Assembly: GCA_964472905.1 (NCBI GenBank)
Contig: CAYYMI010000002.1
Coordinates: 12,927 to 76,926, forward strand
Length of the DNA stretch: 64,000 bases
Reading direction: 5' to 3'
Origin: Hellea sp964472905
GTDB taxonomy: Bacteria > Pseudomonadota > Alphaproteobacteria > Caulobacterales > Maricaulaceae
The notes under the pieces are model-generated. The model was not told the DNA's origin and ran no database searches. It worked only from the letters and a program-made list of their open reading frames with translations. Each line of letters opens with the position of its first letter. Positions within the stretch are counted from its first letter, which is position 1. Below are positions 43,386 to 51,632 of the stretch, one piece after another. The translations under genes were made by a program, and so were the position numbers.

Positions 43386-44326
43386 CGTATCCGCCCCACA
43401 AAATCACCTCGATTGCGATTAGCGAGTTCTTGGAGGAACAAGGTTAAGTTTTTATCCTTGGTATAATCTCCAATCGCAACAGTATGAATTTCCGTTCTCC
43501 CGCGATTTCGGTTTGTAATATTGGCAATAATGGCGCCCGGCCTACCGTCATCAGGCGCACCGTCACTAATCAGGATAATAGCTTGGGGTTTTAAATTCAT
43601 CGCCTTGATCATTGCATTTTGCGTGGGCGTACCCCCACCAAACCGCCTAGACATACCAGAGACAAAACTTTTGGCCCCTGATAACATAGACGCGCTGGCA
43701 GGTTCCATGCGGCCACTCCGCGGGAAATTATCATAGGTCGGCCCGCCACGATATCCCATAATGACAAAGCGATTATCAGGCTGCATTTGTGATAATATCT
43801 CGTTAAGCGCCCCCACCACTTTACTGGTGTGCGCCTTCATCGACCCTGACATATCGACGACAATAACGATGTTTTTCTTGGCTGTAGATACCCCCAAAAT
43901 AGAAAAAGGAACACCGCGCCCGACGCTGCGCGGGGGTTCGGGTATAGGCTCTGGTACGGGTTCTGGGTCTGGTGCTGGGATAGGATTGGGATCCGGAATC
44001 TCAATCGTGGCAGTTTGTTTTTGTACTTCCAAAATCTTATCTCGAATTGTCGACATGTTCTCTGCTGACGTGCGGTATTTTTTATCGAGAAATCTAATTT
44101 CTGAGCGAAGCGCCCTGATTTGCGACATGTCCGTTTGCGCGCTGGCTGCGACCACTCTTCGTTTTTTGACTTGCTCTTCGAGCTCTTCCATCGAGATATC
44201 AACCCCACCTAATTTATAATAGGGGAACAAGACCAAAACGATGAGAATAAACGCACCCAAAGCGGCGGCAAAAAGATCCAGCGCAGAGATTGAAAAAACT
44301 GAAATATTGCGCCGACGCGACTGCAT
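43382..44326 (-). CDS. MotB/TolR-like protein with periplasmic VWA domain, intact MIDAS
   Basis: This 314-residue paralogue of the next gene has the same N-terminal helix with Asp17 (FSISALDLFAAALGAF), a short coiled coil (about 46-105) and a Pro-rich PDPNPIPAPDPEPVPEP-type linker. A full von Willebrand A domain follows, with MIDAS residues DMSGS (158-162), Thr in GGGTPT (230-235) and Asp255 in ISDGAPDDG. A metal-dependent ligand-binding domain placed where MotB carries its peptidoglycan-binding domain suggests that channel opening is tied to binding a periplasmic partner. That is inference. Confidence 0.87.
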   Translation of the reverse strand: MQSRRRNISVFSISALDLFAAALGAFILIVLVLFPYYKLGGVDISMEELEEQVKKRRVVAASAQTDMSQIRALRSEIRFLDKKYRTSAENMSTIRDKILEVQKQTATIEIPDPNPIPAPDPEPVPEPIPEPPRSVGRGVPFSILGVSTAKKNIVIVVDMSGSMKAHTSKVVGALNEILSQMQPDNRFVIMGYRGGPTYDNFPRSGRMEPASASMLSGAKSFVSGMSRRFGGGTPTQNAMIKAMNLKPQAIILISDGAPDDGRPGAIIANITNRNRGRTEIHTVAIGDYTKDKNLTLFLQELANRNRGDFVGRIR

Positions 44327-44338
44327 TAGGGCATGTCC

Positions 44339-45193
44339 TTAGTACCCGTTGAGAATACGAAAGAGTGTCTGCAGAGCTGTCTGTTTTCTTTTGTGGTTTT
44401 CCGCTTGATCCAAATCATCGGATAATGTGACAGCATCTCCGAGTGTTTCTCGGTTAATCTCACTATTGATCAGATCATTTGACCGCTTTAAACGACCATC
44501 TAGATCAACCATATAAAGCGCTTCAAGCTCGTCAATTTCAGAATTATAGGACGCAAATTCGATATTATCGCGCATTAAGATAAGAGAATTTGCATAGTTT
44601 TTGACAGCAAAACCATGAACCGCATCTTTATCAGCCTCTAGGCGAAACAAAGAATCTGACAAAACTTGGCGTAAATAAAGCGCGTCTTCTTGGATAACAA
44701 CATCACTTTGACTTAATGTTCCATCGAAAGAATTTAAACTTGATATTTGGCCCGTCACATAGGTTTCACAGCGCTGCGCAAAATCAATTAAGTGCGCCAT
44801 ATTCGCAATAGCAAGTTCTGGAGCCGCCTGACGCAAGACGGGGTTAGCGATGTCTTCTATGACATCCATAATCGGCATGTCATCTGCAATATCTCCCTCA
44901 GCATAATGAGCCATGGCCGCAACAAATTCGGGGGATGCGTCTGTCGCCATGTCTTCGGTTAGACGAAAAAACTGATAGCGTGCTAAATGTCCATCATCTG
45001 GAAAGCCGGACATCACCGTTATGCAAAACTCTTGTGCCTCCGCCGCCCTGATAGGTCTATCGCTTAAAACAGTATTATAACCCACGGTTTCAGACAGAGA
45101 CGGCTGAGATATGTCTACAGATTGCGCGACGGCCGCACTCGGTAAAATCAACATGACGGCCGATAAGATAAGGCTATGTTTAAAGCTGCGCAT
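44339..45193 (-). CDS. secreted protein of unknown function in the VWA/MotA operon
   Basis: The 284-residue product has a signal peptide (HSLILSAVMLILPSAAVAQS, cleavage after VAQ or AVA). The mature protein is acidic and predicted all-helical, with two Cys (QEFCITV and QRCETYV) that could form a disulfide. I recognise no domain. It sits two bases from the MORN lipoprotein and 12 bases before the VWA gene, so it is probably a periplasmic component of the same complex. Confidence 0.75.
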   Translation of the reverse strand: MRSFKHSLILSAVMLILPSAAVAQSVDISQPSLSETVGYNTVLSDRPIRAAEAQEFCITVMSGFPDDGHLARYQFFRLTEDMATDASPEFVAAMAHYAEGDIADDMPIMDVIEDIANPVLRQAAPELAIANMAHLIDFAQRCETYVTGQISSLNSFDGTLSQSDVVIQEDALYLRQVLSDSLFRLEADKDAVHGFAVKNYANSLILMRDNIEFASYNSEIDELEALYMVDLDGRLKRSNDLINSEINRETLGDAVTLSDDLDQAENHKRKQTALQTLFRILNGY

Positions 45194-45195
45194 AT

Positions 45196-47217
45196 TTAGG
45201 GGCTGACCATCGCAATTTTGCGAATGCCGACACTTGGTGCAAATGGGGACGCATTAATAGAGCCAGACGGAGCCTTGCCAAGATCTTGGCCTGATTGATA
45301 TGTTTTAAGTTCATCAGAAGACCCTGACTTTGAGACTCTCATCACGCCATCAGCGTTGCCCGCGGTAAAGTTGCCTTCTAGGGCGTAGCTTGATGTTGCG
45401 TTATGATGAACCATATAGCCAGCGCCGTGGGGCTGACCATTAAGAGCCTGTCCATAATATTCCACAGACGAGCCATCCGCATTTTTAAGCACGCCAACAC
45501 CAGACCCATTGGCCAGGCCGTTTTCACAAACCCCAAGCCATGTTCCTGTTTTCGTCGCCCCTGTATGATTATATCCACACCGCGTCGCAATCGTATCCAG
45601 AGAGCGCTGATTAGTTGAATAAAGTGTTTGGAGTTTTGCTTTTAAATCTTCGAAGCGGATAGCCGTTATCGTTTCATTACTATCGATCAGGTTAACTTGA
45701 ACTGATGTTTGTTCGTCAAGGGCCGGCACAATAGAGGTTAGATAATTTGACGTTACAGCCCTTGATTGGCGGTTAATGGCAAAGGCCTGTTGAGTCGCAA
45801 CAATCGCGCCTTGAATGGCTAAATTCGTCAAAACTTGATTGCCTAATTGGGCATTGCGCGCGCGGCGAAGACAATCATTAAGCTCCCCTTGCGTGCGAGA
45901 ATTATTGCAGCTTGAACCACTGCCGCCGCCAGCGATAGCGGCGCCCGCGGCAACAGCGCCAAGAACGGCGAAGGCTGTTGCCTTATTCTGCTCGCGCGCT
46001 AGAGCGCGGCGCTTTTCCAAAACATTATATTCGGCCTTGAGCATATCGCGCACTTGCGCGCCCATTTCACTATTATGAACCCCGTCAAACAGACGAAGGG
46101 ACTGCACTGACAAATATTTCTGTTCAGCCTCTAATAGACGCTCAGCGTAACGTAGCCGTGTTTGATAATCCGCATCATCAGAGCCGACAAATGTGAGGGC
46201 CGCGAGGCTCTCATCAAATTGAGATATAGCCGCAGCGCGCCCCGCCATTGTGGCTTTTTCAATATCAGTATCATTTATGAGCGCAACAACTTGATTGGCA
46301 AACCCTTTGGAAAAGGCATTTTTAAGCGGATCGGCCGAAGCATCTGTGGCTTGGTCAATATTTGCTATGATAGATTTTTCGAGCTTGATTTTCTCAAGCG
46401 GTAAAGACTTGGCCGCATTATTATTTCCGCGAGATCCCAAAGATGTGGACGCGACTTGAAAGACTTGACCGCCTTTAAGGTGGGAGACAAAATCAAGCTC
46501 AGGGATACTCGGCTCCATGCGGCCTCTTTGTATCACATCAATATTTTCGTTCACGCTTTTACGTGCATTGCCCGCAGCGCGCGCCATAAGCGGACGGCTG
46601 GCCAATAAAAGACCTTGGGTTGGCACAGCCGCGCGGTGATCGGTACGCACAACAACCAGCGGCGTAATCAAATCGCCAAATGTTAGAGGTTCTTTGCCCA
46701 TCATTTTTGACGAGTCGGGATAGGTATAACTGGCAAAATCCACCGTGACAACATTGGGCAGGCTTTCCGCTTGAGTCATAGGCTCCGATGTTAGCTTTCC
46801 GCTTGCGTCCAGTTTAATCGTATGCGGGGATAAAAGAACGCCGTGCTCGGGAAGTTTTGCGGCCAATTCTTTAAACATCGACAGGGCAAAATAATTTGAT
46901 TTCAATATAATTGAATCTGCCAAGGCATTAACTTCAGCCGCGTCAGGGCGCTTTGACCCAAGATTTCCGCCAATCGTTGTCTTCCCAAAAGCTCTATAAT
47001 AGGCATCTTCAGCGCTGCTCTCCACATAAGCCGGATAGCGGATTACAGCCAAAGGCGTTCCCTTTGGCGCTGAGACCTTTAAATTTTGAGAGGAGGATAA
47101 TTTCATCACCGATGATTGCGATATGCCTGTGGCCGTAGACGCGCACCCTGTCGCCATGGTTCCAAGCGCTAAACACGCAAAACTAGTCATAAGTGTTGAT
47201 TTTAGATGACGGCCCAT
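45196..47217 (-). CDS. large lipoprotein with C-terminal MORN-like repeats
   Basis: The 673-residue product has a lipoprotein signal (TSFACLALGTMATGC, lipobox ATGC, Cys25). Residues 30-400 are mixed alpha/beta of unknown family, followed by a helical region containing an Ala/Gly-rich hydrophobic stretch (FAVLGAVAAGAAIAGGGSG). The C-terminal 120 residues hold MORN-type repeats (GVCENGLANGSGVGVLKN, YYGQALNGQPHGAGYMVHH, then EGNFTAGNADGVMRV). GGGGA precedes the ATG at 47217; an internal ATG at 47190 would also give a signal peptide. It is the first gene of the seven-gene operon and probably an outer-membrane-anchored part. Confidence 0.78.
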   Translation of the reverse strand: MGRHLKSTLMTSFACLALGTMATGCASTATGISQSSVMKLSSSQNLKVSAPKGTPLAVIRYPAYVESSAEDAYYRAFGKTTIGGNLGSKRPDAAEVNALADSIILKSNYFALSMFKELAAKLPEHGVLLSPHTIKLDASGKLTSEPMTQAESLPNVVTVDFASYTYPDSSKMMGKEPLTFGDLITPLVVVRTDHRAAVPTQGLLLASRPLMARAAGNARKSVNENIDVIQRGRMEPSIPELDFVSHLKGGQVFQVASTSLGSRGNNNAAKSLPLEKIKLEKSIIANIDQATDASADPLKNAFSKGFANQVVALINDTDIEKATMAGRAAAISQFDESLAALTFVGSDDADYQTRLRYAERLLEAEQKYLSVQSLRLFDGVHNSEMGAQVRDMLKAEYNVLEKRRALAREQNKATAFAVLGAVAAGAAIAGGGSGSSCNNSRTQGELNDCLRRARNAQLGNQVLTNLAIQGAIVATQQAFAINRQSRAVTSNYLTSIVPALDEQTSVQVNLIDSNETITAIRFEDLKAKLQTLYSTNQRSLDTIATRCGYNHTGATKTGTWLGVCENGLANGSGVGVLKNADGSSVEYYGQALNGQPHGAGYMVHHNATSSYALEGNFTAGNADGVMRVSKSGSSDELKTYQSGQDLGKAPSGSINASPFAPSVGIRKIAMVSP

Positions 47218-47228
47218 GAAAATCCCCG

Positions 47229-47243
47229 TTAATTTATGATTAA
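47229..47243. promoter_or_regulatory. perfect CtrA-type box at the promoter of the MORN/VWA/MotA operon
   Basis: TTAA-TTTATGA-TTAA is an exact match to the CtrA consensus TTAA-N7-TTAA. On the minus strand a perfect -10 hexamer TATAAT lies just upstream (47253-47248), so transcription would start near 47241, within the box. CtrA bound there would cover the start site and more likely repress than activate. The -35 (TTCAGC) is weak. Binding is predicted from sequence only. Confidence 0.55.
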
Positions 47244-47341
47244 CTATATTATAGATGAGATTAACCCAAGCTGAAGCTTAAATCGCATCACAATAACAGA
47301 CATAGAGGCGAATCTTATGCTTTTACCCGCAAATAGCTTGG

Positions 47342-48955
47342 TTAGGCCTCTCGGGTGAGCGGTAAAAAGACATCAATTGTAGTCCCTACACCTTTTTGGC
47401 TTGCCACAGCAAAGCGGCCTCCATGGAGGTCTGTCAAAGATTTGACTAAGGTAATACCAAGACCTGTACCGCGCTCATCAATCATTTTAGCGCTTTCCAT
47501 TTGCTTATAGGGCGTCCCTAAATCAGCAAGTTCTTGATCGCTCATGCCTGCGCCATGATCTTGAACAGTTAGGTTTAAGGTATCACCTGCCGCCTTGGCT
47601 TCAATACGCACGCTATCACCCTTATTGGAGAATTTAATCGCGTTGGACAGCAGGTTTAAAAGAATTTGCCGGACAGCCTTTCGGTCAGCATCAATCAATA
47701 ACGTCTCACCGTCTTCAATATTGATATCCAGTCTCACCTCAGCCGCATCCGCTGTTGGGCGGATCATTTTTACCGTACTACGGATGACATCTGCGGCGTC
47801 GAACATATTATAATTAAGCTCGTATTTGCCAGCTTCCACTTTGGACATATCCAAAACATCTCCGATGAGATCGAGCATATGTTGACCGCTATCATGGATG
47901 AGGTCTGCATATTCTGCATATTTTCCCGGGAGCGGGCCAAAAAGGCGAGATCGCATCATATCAGAAAATCCGATAATCGCATTTAGCGGCGTTCGTAATT
48001 CATGACTAACGCCAGCGAAGAACAGTGATTTATCATCTGTTTTCTGAGAGGCTATGACCTGAGTTCTACGCAGGCTTTCAAGCCCTTCTTCTTGTGAGGA
48101 AACGTCCTTAGCATGTAAAACAACGCCATCTTTAATGCGGGTTGCGAATAAATCCAAATATGTGACCTGATCTGCTTTAAATTTTGTTTCTAGGCGCAAC
48201 TCTTCGGTATTTTTTGATTTTCGGGCAGAATCCACAAGATGGGTTATAGCCGATTGAGCCTCTTTATCCTTCGCGATTAAGGATGTCAGCGGAACACGAG
48301 CTGTGCCATCTGCAATCCCAAATAAATTTCGCGCGGCAGTATTTGCCCCAATCATTTGGTTATCATCGTCAAATCGCATCACGCCGCCATTGACCGCGTT
48401 CATGAGCATTTCAGATTCAACTGACCCGCTTACCCCTGAAGATTGTTTTGAATATAAGGGTGTTCGGGACGCGCCCATTAAAGTTGATATAATCAGGGCC
48501 AAGGTAGCCATTAAACCAGCCTGCTTGCCCCAAAGTAATTGGGTCTCCGTCAGAGTCGTTTGCGGTATGCGCCCCATACGGCCCGCATAATAAATCACGC
48601 CTGCGGTGATAGCTGCCATGACGAGAGCTTCGACAACCTTTTCTTTCTCAAACAAGGCTGCTGCGGCGGGCGCACATAAGAATAAAAGCGCCATAGGCAC
48701 AAAGCCAAACGTAAAACAGGCAACAATCGCCAAGGTTAACCACCCAAACATGACAAGAAGCTGCGCCCATTCTTTTCTCAGGATGGGTGTTAATATTAAA
48801 CCTAGGACAGCTGGCACCGCAGCCACAAGAGCCAAAGGCCAAAGCGCCATAAGGTCTAACCCACGCAGAAGCCCACCCAAACCCGCAGCCGCAAGGGCTG
48901 AAAGCCATATCAAACTTGGGACTACCAAGCCGTTATAGGATGATTTTACGTGCAT
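47342..48955 (-). CDS. membrane sensor histidine kinase with PAS-like domain (DivJ/PleC-like)
   Basis: The 537-residue kinase has five or six N-terminal membrane helices (about 12-160) without a large periplasmic loop, and a PAS-like domain (about 185-300, AVNGGVMRFDDDNQMIGAN). The DHp helix has the phospho-acceptor His in FFAGVSHELRTPLNAIIGFS, and the catalytic domain shows LNLLSNAIKFS, DHGAGM and DERGTGLGITLV. The sequence after the His (MMRSRLFGPLPGKYAEYADL) is typical of DivJ/PleC-type kinases that control DivK and thus CtrA. No response regulator is adjacent. Assignment to DivJ rather than PleC rests on topology only. Confidence 0.82.
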   Translation of the reverse strand: MHVKSSYNGLVVPSLIWLSALAAAGLGGLLRGLDLMALWPLALVAAVPAVLGLILTPILRKEWAQLLVMFGWLTLAIVACFTFGFVPMALLFLCAPAAAALFEKEKVVEALVMAAITAGVIYYAGRMGRIPQTTLTETQLLWGKQAGLMATLALIISTLMGASRTPLYSKQSSGVSGSVESEMLMNAVNGGVMRFDDDNQMIGANTAARNLFGIADGTARVPLTSLIAKDKEAQSAITHLVDSARKSKNTEELRLETKFKADQVTYLDLFATRIKDGVVLHAKDVSSQEEGLESLRRTQVIASQKTDDKSLFFAGVSHELRTPLNAIIGFSDMMRSRLFGPLPGKYAEYADLIHDSGQHMLDLIGDVLDMSKVEAGKYELNYNMFDAADVIRSTVKMIRPTADAAEVRLDINIEDGETLLIDADRKAVRQILLNLLSNAIKFSNKGDSVRIEAKAAGDTLNLTVQDHGAGMSDQELADLGTPYKQMESAKMIDERGTGLGITLVKSLTDLHGGRFAVASQKGVGTTIDVFLPLTREA

Positions 48956-49141
48956 TTAAGCTCCGAAACATCGAAATTCTGCTAAATTAGATGTAACTAT
49001 ATGCAAAAATCGAGCCATTTCCCCTTATATCTGTAGCGCCCATAAAGACTCACTTAAGGCGTAGTGTTAAACGGTTTATCCCTCATCTATCAAGAAAGCC
49101 AAGCCCTTGCGCCTACCCTCTTAGCTGCCTATTTGAAACCT

Positions 49142-49567
49142 ATGACATTACCCGCCGATATTCAGGATATGATTGATGATTTTGCGTTCCTCTCGGATTG
49201 GGAAGAACGCTATACGCATGTCATTGATATGGGTAAAAATTTAGCCCCTTTGGACCCGTCTGAAAAGAACGCAGCAAGCAAAGTCAAAGGCTGTGTCAGC
49301 CAAGTCTGGCTTGTCTCAGAGCATAGCGATGATAGTGATCCCGTTATAACCTTTAGGGGGGATAGCGACGCGCATATTGTCAAAGGATTAGTCGCCGTGA
49401 CGCTTCAAATATTCTCGGGACGTCCGGCCTCTGTTATTAATGAGCTCGACGCGGCTTCGATACTCCGTCAGCTTGAACTGGACGAACATTTATCCCCACA
49501 AAGATCAAATGGTTTAAAAGCGATGATTGGGCGAATAAAAATGGAAGCCAAGGCCGCGCTCGCTTAA
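49142..49567 (+). CDS. sufE: cysteine desulfuration protein SufE
   Basis: SufE accepts persulfide sulfur from the SufS desulfurase and passes it to the SufBCD Fe-S scaffold. The 141-residue protein has the active Cys in KVKGCVSQVWLV and the surrounding signatures DIQDMIDDFAFLSDWEERY and SGRPASVI, then HLSPQRSNGLKAMI near the end. The ATG at 49142 gives standard length; the GTG at 49064 would add 26 unrelated residues. No other suf gene is visible. Confidence 0.92.
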   Translation: MTLPADIQDMIDDFAFLSDWEERYTHVIDMGKNLAPLDPSEKNAASKVKGCVSQVWLVSEHSDDSDPVITFRGDSDAHIVKGLVAVTLQIFSGRPASVINELDAASILRQLELDEHLSPQRSNGLKAMIGRIKMEAKAALA

Positions 49568-49568
49568 T

Positions 49569-50069
49569 CTAATCCCCAAACGTCTCAATCGTGCTTGTCA
49601 CTTTGGAACCCTGACGTGTGACGATATAAAATCGGTTATATTCCGTGGCTTCGATGATAGGCTCCCCCGCCTCTCCCCCTAAAAATCCTGAGAGCTGCGG
49701 CGTTGTATTGGAATGCCCAACCACTAAAATATGCCCGTCTTCAGCTAATAATTTTTTTGCAAAACTGTCTAAGTCCCTCGGATCATAAATCTCAATGCTC
49801 AATTCTTTCGCCTCAGCCACTGGCGCGGCAGTCTCGCGCGTCCGAATATAGTCGGAGGAATATATTTTACTCAGCGAGATATTAACCAGACGTTGGGATA
49901 AATCTTGCGCCCGTTTATGACCTGCTGGCGTTAATCCGGGATCATCTTTCTCAAGCATTTTCTCGGCATGGCGCACCAAATAATATGTGGCCTCAGAACT
50001 AGGAGATTGGGCCGTGCACCCGCAAAGCCATAGAGCTATAACGACAATCCAAAGGCGGATAAAAGCCAT
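49569..50069 (-). CDS. histidine-phosphatase-superfamily (SixA/PGM-fold) lipoprotein
   Basis: The 166-residue product has a lipoprotein signal (WIVVIALWLCGC, lipobox LCGC) and a phosphoglycerate-mutase-like domain. The catalytic His-Arg element is YYLVRHAEK, with DYIRTRETA contributing the second Arg and VVGHSNTTPQ the second His. The target is probably a periplasmic phosphoester, not identified. Its ATG overlaps the cyclophilin stop by one base (TGATG), so the two lipoproteins are translated together. Confidence 0.85.
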   Translation of the reverse strand: MAFIRLWIVVIALWLCGCTAQSPSSEATYYLVRHAEKMLEKDDPGLTPAGHKRAQDLSQRLVNISLSKIYSSDYIRTRETAAPVAEAKELSIEIYDPRDLDSFAKKLLAEDGHILVVGHSNTTPQLSGFLGGEAGEPIIEATEYNRFYIVTRQGSKVTSTIETFGD

Positions 50070-50680
50070 CACTTCCGGTAGGCTTTATTGATGATAACCG
50101 GCTTTGCTAGAAATTGACCCTGCGTGCGCGGGTCGTCTGACGCCGTGATAACCTCTCCAGCCTGAATTTGTTTTATGAGATCCATGCCGCTGACGACTTT
50201 CCCAAAGACGGCATAGCCTTGCCCATCTGGATTACGTTCACCGCCATGGTCGAGAAAATTATTATTGCCAATATTGATAAAGAAAAAGGCCGCGCTTCCG
50301 CTCCCCGGCTCTTCTCGGGCAATAGCTATAGACCCCGCATCATTGCGAAGACCTGTCATTTTCGTGGATTCATGCGCGATTGGACGCCCCAGTGGTTCAG
50401 TGTCTAAACGTCCGCCCTGAATAAGAGACATACCCATTTGGCGCGGATCATTATCTGCGCGCACTACGCGGTAAAAACCTTGGTTTTGGTAAAATTTTCT
50501 GTCGACATAGTTTAGGAAATCACCTGCACTGAGCGGGGCTTTTTCAGGATAAACTTCAATTTCAATATCGCCTAAATCCGTATTTAAAATAACATTAGGA
50601 GATTTATCTATTTTGCTACCACACGCGGCTAAGCCACACACTAATAGGGATAGTGTGACGCCTCGAAGTTTAGGGCTCAT
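50069..50680 (-). CDS. cyclophilin-type peptidyl-prolyl isomerase, lipoprotein
   Basis: The 203-residue protein starts with a lipoprotein signal (RGVTLSLLVCGLAAC) and continues as a cyclophilin: VILNTDLGDIEIEVYPEKAP, FYQNQGFYRVVRA, LIQGGRLDTE, SGSAAFFFINIGNNNFLD and YAVFGKVVSGMDLI. It would assist folding of envelope proteins. The ATG at 50680 gives the most compact signal peptide; frame also allows 50692. Either way the start overlaps the end of the 57-residue membrane protein gene. Confidence 0.88.
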   Translation of the reverse strand: MSPKLRGVTLSLLVCGLAACGSKIDKSPNVILNTDLGDIEIEVYPEKAPLSAGDFLNYVDRKFYQNQGFYRVVRADNDPRQMGMSLIQGGRLDTEPLGRPIAHESTKMTGLRNDAGSIAIAREEPGSGSAAFFFINIGNNNFLDHGGERNPDGQGYAVFGKVVSGMDLIKQIQAGEVITASDDPRTQGQFLAKPVIINKAYRK

Positions 50681-50843
50681 CGCTATCATCATCTATATTT
50701 TTTGTGTTTTTCTTAAAGGCCATATCAAAGCCTAAAACAGAAACAGCCGAGGCTAGAAGAGCGAAAAGCGGGTGTCTGAGCGCAAAGAGCACCATAATAC
50801 CAATGCCAACACCGAGAATAAGAGCATAAGGATGTAATTTCAT
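50670..50843 (-). CDS. 57-residue membrane protein
   Basis: A short frame from the ATG at 50843 to the TAA at 50670 encodes MKLHPYALILGVGIGIMVLF, then ALRHPLFALLASAVSVLGFD and a charged tail ending DDDSDEP. This is a helical hairpin or two short membrane segments with a cytoplasmic acidic tail. The start has no strong ribosome-binding site, but the composition is convincingly membrane-like and the 3' end overlaps the cyclophilin start by 11 bases, as in a coupled operon. No family recognised. Confidence 0.6.
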   Translation of the reverse strand: MKLHPYALILGVGIGIMVLFALRHPLFALLASAVSVLGFDMAFKKNTKNIDDDSDEP

Positions 50844-50891
50844 AAAGGCAGACTGACCTCAAATGCAGGATTTATCAAGTCTCTAATCTGT

Positions 50892-51500
50892 TTAAGCCTC
50901 AAGTTCGACATCCCAATATAAATAATCGAGCCAACTTTCATGGAGATGATTGGGTGGAAATTTGCGGCCTTGCGCTTGAAGTTGGTGCATGTTCGGTTTG
51001 TAAGGTGCTGTATGCGGATGCATGGCTGCATCTTTTGGAAGACGTCCACCTTTGCGTAAATTACATTTCGAACACGCCGCAACAATGTTTTGCCACGTTG
51101 TCTTTCCGCCAAGCCGTCTTGGAATGACGTGATCAAAGGTCAGCTCTTCGGAGCTATGGCAGTAAACACATTCAAAGCCGTCCCGTAAAAACAGATTAAA
51201 GCGCGTAAAAGCGGGGGCGCGGTTTTGAGTGACATAGTCTTTGAGCGCCACCACGCTCGGAATTTCCATCTCGAAACTCTCCGAGCGCACAATTTGCTCA
51301 TAATGATCGACGACTTGAACGCGGTCGAGAAACACAGCTTTCACAGCATCTTGCCACGACCACAGAGAAAGAGGGAAATAAGATAGCGGTTGGTAATCAG
51401 CGTTCAAAATTAAACAAGGATAATTGCCTTGAGCCACAGGCGGAAGGTCAGACGCCGCTTTATCAAGAGACCTTTGAAGTTGGCGGTCTAAATAACTCAT
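50892..51500 (-). CDS. HNH endonuclease family protein
   Basis: The protein of about 202 residues contains a C-x2-C...HNH core: CVYC, LTFDHVIPRRLGGKTTW, N and CSKCNLRKGGR, preceded by the highly conserved YPCLILNADYQPLSYFPLSL and followed by FPPNHLHESWLDYLYWD. This form is widespread as a single-copy gene in alphaproteobacteria, and its biological target is unknown. It is not linked to a restriction or toxin partner here. ATG at 51500 preferred over 51515. Confidence 0.88.
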   Translation of the reverse strand: MSYLDRQLQRSLDKAASDLPPVAQGNYPCLILNADYQPLSYFPLSLWSWQDAVKAVFLDRVQVVDHYEQIVRSESFEMEIPSVVALKDYVTQNRAPAFTRFNLFLRDGFECVYCHSSEELTFDHVIPRRLGGKTTWQNIVAACSKCNLRKGGRLPKDAAMHPHTAPYKPNMHQLQAQGRKFPPNHLHESWLDYLYWDVELEA

Positions 51501-51632
51501 GTCAAACCCACACACATAAATGGGTTAATTTGAAAAGATACAATCTTAAACTGAAAACATGTCTCCTTATTCGAATCTTTTATAGCTAACCAAAATGAGA
51601 TTGATATGACAAGGCATGAATCATTTATCTAA

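Noticed and set aside
38629..47217. A Zorya-type anti-phage system, suggested by the MotA-like channel with MotB-like partners
   Set aside because: No ZorC, ZorD helicase/nuclease or ZorE gene is present, the MotB-like proteins carry VWA rather than OmpA-type domains, and most other products are secreted.
47261..47275. A second CtrA site from further TTAA half-sites near 47261 and 47278
   Set aside because: The half-sites are 13 bases apart, not the required 7.
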